A DNA stretch of 64,000 bases, taken from NCBI GenBank assembly GCA_963776935.1, contig CAVZOP010000001.1, forward strand, positions 372,001-436,000. The letters are read 5' to 3'. How positions within the stretch are numbered: the stretch's first letter is position 1; every line of letters begins with the position of its first letter. The notes below the pieces were generated by a model. The model searched no databases. It saw nothing but the letters and a program-made list of their open reading frames with translations, and was not told where the DNA came from. Positions 23,416 to 32,093 of this stretch are shown here, one piece after another. The DNA is from JALOLG01 sp963776935 (GTDB lineage: Bacteria; Actinomycetota; Acidimicrobiia; Acidimicrobiales; Ilumatobacteraceae). Made by a program: the position numbers and the translations under genes.

Positions 23416-26400
23416 GTGACGTGCAGTATCCGGAGACCGACATCGCGATCGTCGGGATGAGCGGCCGCTTTCCAGGCGCACCCGATCCAGACATCCTGTG
23501 GGAACGCGTCGTCGCCGGCGAGGACTGCCTCGTCGATCTCGACCCCGAGCTGCTGATCGCCGACGGCGTACCGGCGCACGTCGTCCGCTCGCCCGACTAC
23601 GTGACGCGCAGCGGCGTGCTCGCCGATGTCGACATGTTCGATCCAGGGTTCTTCGGAATCGGCCGCCGCGACGCGGCGATCATGGACCCGCAACATCGGC
23701 ACTTCCTCGAGTGCGTGTGGGAGTCCATCGAATCGGCCGGCCACGTCCCCGAGCGCTTCGCCGGCGCAATCGGCGTGTTCGCCGGTTGCGGCGCCAACAT
23801 GTACATGCTCAACAACCTGCTCACCAACGCCCAGTTGGTCGAGCAGGTCGGCTGGTTCCTCCTCCGTCACACCGGCAACGACAAGGACTTCCTCGCGACC
23901 ACAGCGTCGTACAAGCTCGACCTGCGCGGCCCGTCGGTCAACGTCCAGACGGCGTGCTCCACGTCGCTCGTCGCCGTTCACCTGGCGGTGCAGAGCCTGC
24001 TCGGCTTCGAGTGCGACCTGGCCGTTGCGGGCGGCGTGACGATCGAGGTGCCGCACGCCCGCGGGTACGAGTACCGCGAGGGCGAGGTGCTCTCGCCGGA
24101 CGGCGTCTGTCACGCATTCGACGTCGACTCGGCGGGAACGGTGCTCACCAGCGGAGCCGGGGTCGTGGCCCTGCGTCGCCTCCAGGATGCGGTCGACGAC
24201 GGCGATCCGATCCTCGCCGTGATCAAGGGTTCGGCGATCAACAACGACGGCGCCCGCAAGGTGGGGTACCTGGCACCGAGCGTCGACGGTCACGCCGACG
24301 TGGTGAAAGAGGCGCTCGCCGTCGCCGGCATCGACGCCCGCTCGATCACCCTGCTCGAGGCGCACGGCACCGGCACTGCGGTCGGCGACCCGATCGAGGT
24401 GGCTGCGCTCACCGAAGCGTTCCGTGCCTCGACGCCCGATTCGGGGTTCTGCCGGCTGGTGTCGACGAAACCCAACATCGGCCACCTCGACACCGCCGCC
24501 GGTACGGCGAGCTTGATCAAGGTCGTGCAGGCGATGCGCCACCGCACGCTCCCGCCGATGGCGAACCACGGTGCACCGAGTGCACTGCTCGACATCGAGC
24601 GCACACCGTTCGTGCTGTCCGGCGAAGCCGCGCCGTGGGAGCCCACCGGGCCTCGGCGGGCCGGGATCAGCTCGCTCGGTGTCGGTGGCACCAACGCCCA
24701 CGTCATCGTCGAGGAGGCGCCGGAGCTCCCGGCCTCCGAGCCGGCCGTCCCCGAACAGGTGCTCGTGATCTCCGGTCGCGATCCGAAGTCGGTGTCCGAC
24801 GCCTCCGAGCGGCTGGCGGCGCACCTGGAGGCGAACCCCGAAACCAACCTGGCCGACGTCGCTGCCACGCTCATCACCGGGCGACGGGCGATGCGCCATC
24901 GTCGCATCGTCGCCGCCACCGACGTCGCCGATGCGATCGTCCAGCTGCGCGGCAAGGACCGCGGCCGCACCGCGGTCGAGCAGGCGGCCGACGACGCGCC
25001 GCGTGTCGCGTTCATGTTCCCGGGGGGCGGTTCGCAGTACGTCGGGATGGCGGCCGGGTTCGACGACCGCTTCGACGTGTTCCACGCCACGCTCCGCCGC
25101 GGTTTCGACATCGTGCGCGACACCATCGGACTCGACCTCGCCCCGCTCGTCGCCGTCGACGGGGACGACACCGCGCTGCGGCACCCTGGCGGCGTCGCTC
25201 CCGGCGGTGTTCATCACGTCCGTCGCCCTCGCCCAGCAATGGATGGCGTGGGGCGTCACTCCCGACGCGTTCGTCGGCCACAGCCTCGGCGAGTACGTCG
25301 CCGCCCACCTCGCCGGCGTGCTCTCGTTCGAGGATGCCCTCAGCCTCGTGATCACACGCAGCCAGCTGATGGAAGGGCTCGGCGAGGACGCGGCGATGCT
25401 GGCGGTGCCGTTGCCCGAGGCCGACGTGATCCCGCTGCTCGGTTCATCGCTGTCGCTGGCCACCGTCAACACCCGCGACGAATGCGTCGTCGCCGGCCGG
25501 ACGGCCGACATCGAGGCGCTCAACGCATCGCTGCCAGAGGACGTGACAGCGACCCTGATCCCGATCGTGGCCGCCGGGCACAGCTCGCTGCTCGATCCGA
25601 TCCTGCCGGCGTTCCTCGAGGCGGTCCGCAAGGTCTCGCTGTCGGCGCCGTCGATTCCGTACGTCTCGAACCTCACGGGCGCTTGGATCACGGCCGAGCA
25701 GGCGACCGATCCGCAGTACTGGGTCGATCACCTCCGCCACACCGTGCGTTTCGCCGATTGCGTCGCCACCGTCCTGGCCGACGGACCGATCGTGCTGGCC
25801 GAACTGGGACCCGGGCACGCGCTGTCGTCGTTCGCCAGGCGTGCCGACGGCGAGGCGGCAGCCGTGATCCCCGGCCTCCGGCACCCCAACCAGATCGTCG
25901 ACGACACGGCGTTCTCGCTGATGTCGTTCGCACGCCTGTGGGGAGCCGGCGTCGACGTCGACCTGGAACGCTTCGCCGGCGCCGGCCGCCGTCGGTTGCG
26001 GCTCCCGACGTACGCATTCCAGCGCGAGCGCTTCTGGATCGAACCCGGTGCCGGCTACACCGGGGTCACCCCGACCGTTGCGGTCGATCGCGGCGTCGTG
26101 GCGCCGGTTGGCGCGACCGCCACGGCCGATCGCCCACGCCGCATCGACGACCTCGACCACGTGTTCTGGATCCCGTCGTGGCAGCCGAGCGACGCACCGA
26201 CCCCCAACGATCGCCGGGGCGCTTGGCTCGTCGTCGGCGATCAGGGTGACCCCCTCGTCGGGTCGCTTGTCGACGAGCTCGTCGGGCGCGGTGCCCGCGC
26301 GTCGGCCGCGCCCGCGGCATGGGCAGCCGAGCTTCGACGACGCACTCGACGGCATCGTGATCGTCGCCCCGGTCGCCTCGGCAGGCATCGACCTCGAACG

Positions 26401-29400
26401 GTCCATCGAACGCTGGCTCGACCACGGAACGGCCGCCGCCCGGGCACTCGGTGGCGCTGCCGAACCGGGACGCCTGGTGTGCGTTTCACGTGCCGCGCTC
26501 AACGCCGGTGGCTCGGCCACTCGCGCGGTCGATGCGCTCGCGGCCGGCATCGTGGCCGTGGCGCCGCGCGAGTACCCGGGCCTGACGACCCGGCTCATCG
26601 ACATCGAGGAGGGCGGGGTCAGCACGTCCGACCTCGTCGACGACGTGCTCGGCGACGGACCGCAGATCGTCGCCCTGCGATCCGGCGGGCGTCTCACGCC
26701 GGTCGTCGAACGGGGCGCGATCCCCGCGGTCGCGGACACGCGCGACATTCCGTCGCGGCGGGACCTACCTCGTGACAGGCGCCTTCGGCGGCGTCGGAAG
26801 CGTCCTCGCGTCGCACCTCGCGTCGAAGCACGAGGCCAACCTCGTGCTGCTCACCACCGACGACGTCCCCGAAGCGGCACTGCGCGACCGCTGGCTGGCC
26901 ACTCATTCGTACGACGACCCGACGTCGCGCCGGATCCGCAAGCTGCGTGAGCTGGAGGCGAGCGGCACGAAGATCGCGGTCGTCGTGGCCGACGTCGCCG
27001 ACCCAGCCGCGATCGGCCGGGCACTCGACGAGGCCGAACGCCGCGTCGGCCCGATCCACGGCGCGGTCCACGCCGCCGGCCGCCTGCGCGACCGGCTGAT
27101 CGAGATGGCCGAACCAGGCGACCATCGGTACGTGATCGAGTCCAAGGCCGGCGCCGCGCTGACGCTGGTCGACGAGCTCCAGCGGCGCGGCACCGAGCTC
27201 CTCGTGCTCGTGTCGTCGACCAGCACGCTGCTCCAGCCCGACGGGCAGACCAGCTACGTCGCCGCCAACTCCGTGCTCGACGCGCTCGCCGGTCAGCACG
27301 GCAGGCTCCGCGTGTCCACGATCAACTTCGGGTTGTGGGCCAACGTCGGGATCGCGTCCGATGCCGGTCGCCGTGCCCATCTGTCGATCGATGACGGCGA
27401 GCCGATCGATCACCCGGTGCTCAGCGAGCGTTCGCAGAGCCGCGACGGCACGGTGCACCTCGTCGGCCGCCTCGACAGCCGCCACCACTGGGTCGTCGAC
27501 GAGCACCGCGTCCCTGGCGGCAGCGCGCTGCTCCCCGGCACCGGCCACCTCGAGCTGATGCTCGCCGGTGCCCGCTTCGCCGGGCACGACGATCCGCAGC
27601 TCACCGGCGTCGCGCTGCTCGCGCCACTGCTCGTTCGCGACGGGCGGCCGACGACGGTGCGGGTCACCGTCACGTCCGGCGATCGGCCGACGATCAGCAT
27701 CGAGAGCGACGGCGGCACCGCTCGGTCGTGGATCATGCACAGCGAAGCCGGACTCGCCGCTGCGACGGCGGTCGCGGGGCCGTACGTGATGGACGACGCG
27801 ATGCTCGACGGGGTCGATCCGCTCGCCGGCCCGCGGCACCACCTGGCGCTGGGGTCGCACTGGGACGCTGTGGTCGATGCCCGCCTCGGTGATGGCGTGG
27901 CGATCGCTGACCTCCGCCTTGCCGAGCCGTACGCCGACGAGCCGGGTCCGTGGCAGGCCCATCCCGGCCCTCGTCGACGTGGCGACGGCGGTCGGCGTCG
28001 CGCTGGCGCCGCCCCACGACGAGAGCGTCATCTACGTCCCGATCGGATACGAGCGGGTCTGGATGCGCAACCCGCTGCCCGCGTCCGTCCGCGTCCGCGC
28101 CCGGCGTTCGGCGGCGACATCGCCCGACCTGCTGCGCGTCGACCTGCTCGCGCCTCGATGATGCCGGTGAAGCGGTGATGGACATCATCGGTCTCGATCT
28201 CCTCCCGGTGACCGAGCACGGGCACCTGGCCGAGGTCGAGGACGACGCCACCACGACCGCCGCGAGCGGACATGCCGCTCCGTTGATCGAGCTCGCTGAC
28301 GAACTGGGCATCCGCGCCGTCGAAGGTGTCGAGATGGTCGAGCGGCTGCTCGCCGGCCAGCATCCTCGGTTGATCGGTTCGACGATCGACGTCGACGACC
28401 TCCGCCGCCAACTCGACAGCGAGGCCGTCGACGAACCCACGGCGACCGCTGCGCACACCGCGACCACGTCGGGGGTGGCGACGGCGGAGGATGCGATCCG
28501 GATGATGTGGGTCGAGCTGCTGGGTGTCGAAGAGATCGCCGACGACGACGACTTCTTCGAGCTCGGCGGTCATTCGCTCGTCGCCATCCGGCTGATGTCG
28601 CGGATCCACAAAGAGCTCAGTGTGCGCCTCCAGCTGGCCACCATCTTCGAGGCGTCGACGGTCGGCACCCTCGCCAGCCGGGTGCGCGAGGAGCGGCCCG
28701 ACATCGACCAGTTCCTCGCCGACCAGTCAGGCCCAGCCGTGACCACTGCCGATGCGAGCGCCGCCGGCAGCGCCCACGTCGGCCGCGGCTCCGGCGGAGA
28801 TGACGCGTCACCTCGTGCCGATCACGACCAAGGGGCCTGGCCGTCCGCTCTACATCGTGCACGGCGCCGGCGGCAACGTGTTGTTCCTCTGGAGCCTGGC
28901 CCGGGCGATGGCCGGGGAACGGCCGATCCTCGGCTTCCAGGCCCATGGGATCGAGGGCAACGACCTGCCCGACACCTCGATCGAGGCGATGGCGGCGCGC
29001 TACATCGCCGAGCTGCGGGCGCACGCCCCCGGCCCGTACCTGCTCGGCGGCTTCTCGGGTGGCGGGCTCGTCGCGCTCGAGATGACGCGCCAGCTGCGCG
29101 ACCTCGGCGAGACGGTCGACCTGACAGTGCTGTTCGACAGCCCGCGGGCGGGCGAGGCATCGCCGAGCCGAACGGAGATCTGGCGGCGGATCGCCGGCCA
29201 CATGCTGCGGCGCGGGATCGGACCCCTGAAGCCGTATCTCCGGTTGAGTGTCAAGTCCTCGATACTTCGCTTCGTCCCGGCCTTGAAGCGGCACAACGCC
29301 GAACATGAGCAAGACGAGATCGAGCTCGGCCTCACCGACACCGCAGCCCACGGTTTCGTCAACCTGTTCTACTACTTCGGCGCCACGTCCGAGAAGTACC

Positions 29401-29606
29401 AGATGACGAGCTATCCGAGCGACGTGCTGCTCCTCAAGGCCGATATGAGTTGGCCGACGCAAGCATGGGACTACGGGTGGGGTGAGCACGTCGAGGGGCG
29501 ACTCGACGTCCGCGTGGTGCCCGGCGACCACAACTCGATGTTCTATCCAGAGAACGCGCCGAGCCTTGCCCGGGTCTTGTCGGCCGAGCTCGTCATGCGC
29601 GACTGA
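23412..29606 (+). CDS. Type I polyketide synthase KS-AT-KR-DH-ACP-TE, interrupted by six one-base frameshifts
   Basis: Corrected, this is one multidomain protein of about 2060 residues. KS 23442-24710: Cys182 in TACSTS, His318 in EAHGTG, His358 in NIGHLD. AT about 25005-25990: FMFPGGGS and GHSLGEY (Ser codon 25282); the specificity site reads AGHS instead of HAFH or YASH, so the extender unit is unclear. KR about 26160-27350: GTYLVTGAFGGVG and SYVAAN with catalytic Ser/Tyr. DH about 27470-28160: HRVPGG His and HPALVD Asp. ACP about 28480-28700: FFELGGHSLV. TE 28830-29600: GGFSGGG Ser, Asp in FDSP, His in PGDHN. Frame changes lie near 25185, 26325, 26755, 27955, 28153 and 28745-28800, each to the next frame (+1), as if one extra base were present each time. 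Total length is again 3n. KR precedes DH, the reverse of the usual order. The gene follows the synthetase and probably extends its aminoacyl product by one unit. Confidence 0.9.
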
Positions 29607-29644
29607 CGTCAAGCCATCGGCGTATCCCGGCGAACGATCGTCGG

Positions 29645-30796
29645 TCAGCGCGCGATGCGCTTGACGACGGCGCGGAACGCCGGCATCGGGAGATCCGGAT
29701 CTAGGGTCACGCTGCAGGTGCGCCCGAGCACTTCGGTGGTCCGCGGGCAGTCGGCGTTGGTGACCGGGTCACCCTGCCAACCTTGGCCGTAGGCCCAGGC
29801 AAAGGGATCGATCTTGTCGCTGTGTGTGCGCCTCGACACGATGGATTGCCAGCTCGTGTACACGTGCCGGCCGGTATCGATCAGGCGGTTCACCCCAGCG
29901 CGCGGCTCTGCGAACGCGGCCGCCGTTTCAGGATCGTCGAACCACACGGTGAGGCCGATCGCCTGCTCCGGGTCGTGATGAGGACTGATGTGGAGGCCGG
30001 GGTACCCAGTGAGTGCGTCGATCATCATCCGGCGGCGCTCCTTGCGACGCGCGAGCTGCTTATCGAGCCGAGCCAGCTGGGGGCGCAACACCGAACTGAT
30101 CAGCTCGGGCATGCGTAGGTTCATCCCGACGAAGAGCGGCTCCTCGGTAGAAACCCAACTGGGACGACTGTAGCTGCCGACATCGTGGAACATGCCGGCT
30201 CGGGTGATGATGCGCTGGTCGTTGGTGACGACCATGCCGCCCTCGCCGGCCTTGATGTTCTTGTGCTGGTTGAAGCTGAACGCTCCGGCGTGACCGATGG
30301 AGCCGACGCGACGACCCTTGTAGCGAGCGCCGATCGCCTGGCACGCATCCTCGATGACGACGAGATCGTGCTCGACGGCGATGGCGCAGATCGAATCCAT
30401 GTCGCAGACCAGGTTGAGCATGTGCACCGGCATGATCGCCCGGGTACGTGGCGTGATCTTGCGCTTGATGTCGATCGGGTCGATGGTGAGACTGTCGTCG
30501 ATGTCGACCAGCACCGGCACGGCTCCGATCGCGAGCGGGGCAGCGGCACTGGAGATCCAGGTGTAAGCGGGCACGAGAACCTCGTCGCCAGGACCGATAC
30601 CTGCGCCGACGAGCGCGCACATCAGCGCGCTGGTGCCGCTGTTCACGGCGAGCGAGTGCTGGGTGCCGACCATCTGGCGGAACTCTCGCTCGAACGCGTC
30701 AGTCGCGCTCTTCGCGTGTCCCCCGTAGCGCGCGAGCTGCCCACGACCCACCGTGAGGGCCACCGCCAGCATCTCCCGCCCTTTGAACAACGACAC
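29645..30796 (-). CDS. DegT/DnrJ/EryC1/StrS-family PLP aminotransferase
   Basis: The 383-residue protein is a sugar aminotransferase of the DegT family. The PLP Lys is in FSFNQHKNIKAGEGG, the cofactor-binding VIEDACQAIGA and the substrate-loop VNSGTSALMCAL are present, and PAYTWISSAAAPLAIGAVPVLVDID is diagnostic. It converts a keto-sugar nucleotide to an amino sugar, or acts as a ketoreductase-like variant; the Lys indicates an active transaminase. The GTG start at 30796 has GGAGG upstream. It is transcribed away from ychF and converges on the PKS gene, and likely supplies an amino sugar for the glycan or for the assembly-line product. Confidence 0.9.
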   Translation of the reverse strand: MSLFKGREMLAVALTVGRGQLARYGGHAKSATDAFEREFRQMVGTQHSLAVNSGTSALMCALVGAGIGPGDEVLVPAYTWISSAAAPLAIGAVPVLVDIDDSLTIDPIDIKRKITPRTRAIMPVHMLNLVCDMDSICAIAVEHDLVVIEDACQAIGARYKGRRVGSIGHAGAFSFNQHKNIKAGEGGMVVTNDQRIITRAGMFHDVGSYSRPSWVSTEEPLFVGMNLRMPELISSVLRPQLARLDKQLARRKERRRMMIDALTGYPGLHISPHHDPEQAIGLTVWFDDPETAAAFAEPRAGVNRLIDTGRHVYTSWQSIVSRRTHSDKIDPFAWAYGQGWQGDPVTNADCPRTTEVLGRTCSVTLDPDLPMPAFRAVVKRIAR

Positions 30797-30967
30797 GTCG
30801 ACCTCCGGTCCTCGTTTCGCCCCGCCGGGCGATCAACCTCGCTGGCGTCATCTCTTCGAGCCGCCGCCGCACCCGATGATACCACCGGGTTGGACCGCGG
30901 CTCCGGGGTTTGACGTGGGCCGGCCGGTGGGTCCGGACGGCCAGGGTTGCCCGTGCCGGCGCTTCGG

Positions 30968-30973
30968 TAGCCT
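30968..30973 (+). promoter_or_regulatory. -10 box TAGCCT of ychF
   Basis: CTTCGGTAGCCT is followed by 10 bases and the ATG at 30984. The same core occurs before the gene at 8118. Confidence 0.5.
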
Positions 30974-30983
30974 CAGGCCTCTC

Positions 30984-32072
30984 ATGGAACGATTCGGACT
31001 GGTCGGTCTACCAAATGCGGGCAAGAGCTCGCTGTACAACGCTCTCACCGGCGGAGGCGCGCTCGCCGCGCCGTACACGTTTGCGACCAAGGATCCGAAC
31101 ATCGGTGTCGCCCGGGTCCCGGACGATCGTCTCGACCGTCTCGCCATGATGTCGCTGTCGAAGAACGTCGTACACGCTGCGGTCCAGGTGGTCGACATCG
31201 GTGGCCTCGTCGAGGGGGCAAGCAAGGGTGAGGGCCTCGGCAACAAGTTCCTCGCCAACATCCGTGAGGTCGACGCGATCTTGCTGGTGTTGCGGGCGTT
31301 CGAAGACGACGACGTCTCGGGCCCGGCCGACCCGATCGAGCATCTGCGCATCGTCGAGATCGAGCTCGCACTCGCCGACCTCGAGACGGTCGAGAAGCGG
31401 CTGCGCCAGGCCGAACGGCAGTCGAAGCTCGACAAGACGATCATCGACGAGGTGGAGGCTCTGCGCGTCGCCTATGCCGCCCTGTCCGAGGGCCTGCCGG
31501 TGTACCGTGCCGGCCTCACGAGCGAGCATCGCGAGCGGCTCGACCCGTACTTCCTGCTCACCAATCGCCGCGTGCTGGTCGTCGCCAACGTCGGAGAGGA
31601 CCAGCTCGACAAGATCCCCGCCGTCGAAGCGCTGATCAGGGCCGAGTTCGACGACGCCGGCAGCAACGTCGAAGTCATCGGCATGTGCGTGCAACTCGAG
31701 GCCGAGGCCGCATCGATCGAGAACCCCGACGAGCGCGCCGAGATGCTCGAAGGCTTCGGGCTCGGCGAAGGTGCGCTGTTCCGCACCGTTCGGTCTGCGT
31801 ACCATCTGCTCGGACTACGGACGTTCCTGACAACGGGTGACAAGGAGAGCCGGGCGTGGACATTCTACGAGGGCTCGACGGCGCCGGTTTGCGCTGGTCG
31901 GATCCACTCTGATTTTCAGCGCGGGTTCATCCGCGCCGAGGTGATCCGGTGGGACGAGCTGCTCGACATCGGATCGTGGGCCAGGGCCAAAGAGCTCGGC
32001 AAGATCCGCCTCGAGGGCAAGGAGTACGTCGCCGCCGATGGCGACGTGATGGAGTTCAGGTTCAGTGTCTAG
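30984..32072 (+). CDS. ychF: Redox-regulated ATPase/GTPase YchF (Obg family)
   Basis: The 362-residue protein shows the Obg-family G1 motif GLPNAGKSS, the switch region DIGGLVEGASKGEGLGNKF and a C-terminal TGS domain (LRTFLTTGDKESRAWTF, IHSDFQRGFIRAEVI). The position of the NKxD-like motif is NVGEDQ rather than NKxD, as in YchF, which prefers ATP. It binds ribosomes and nucleotides and is nearly universal in bacteria. ATG 30984 matches the family N-terminus, and the open frame upstream to 30753 is not used. It stands alone as a housekeeping gene inside the glycan locus, with its own -10 box. Confidence 0.95.
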   Translation: MERFGLVGLPNAGKSSLYNALTGGGALAAPYTFATKDPNIGVARVPDDRLDRLAMMSLSKNVVHAAVQVVDIGGLVEGASKGEGLGNKFLANIREVDAILLVLRAFEDDDVSGPADPIEHLRIVEIELALADLETVEKRLRQAERQSKLDKTIIDEVEALRVAYAALSEGLPVYRAGLTSEHRERLDPYFLLTNRRVLVVANVGEDQLDKIPAVEALIRAEFDDAGSNVEVIGMCVQLEAEAASIENPDERAEMLEGFGLGEGALFRTVRSAYHLLGLRTFLTTGDKESRAWTFYEGSTAPVCAGRIHSDFQRGFIRAEVIRWDELLDIGSWARAKELGKIRLEGKEYVAADGDVMEFRFSV

Positions 32073-32093
32073 CGCTCGAAGCGAGGGAGCCAG

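Noticed and set aside
20416..23481. A 1021-codon open frame on the minus strand opposite the synthetase
   Set aside because: It is a GC-bias shadow: Arg/His/Asp/Gly-rich with no domain, and it lies fully over a well-conserved NRPS.
23412..29606. Several separate short PKS/TE genes
   Set aside because: Every fragment begins inside a domain and joins its neighbour by a one-base shift that restores family motifs, so one interrupted gene is the better reading.
30753..30983. N-terminal extension of YchF upstream of 30984
   Set aside because: The open frame continues, but the conserved N-terminus starts at MERFGLVGLPNAGKS, and a -10 box lies in the extension.
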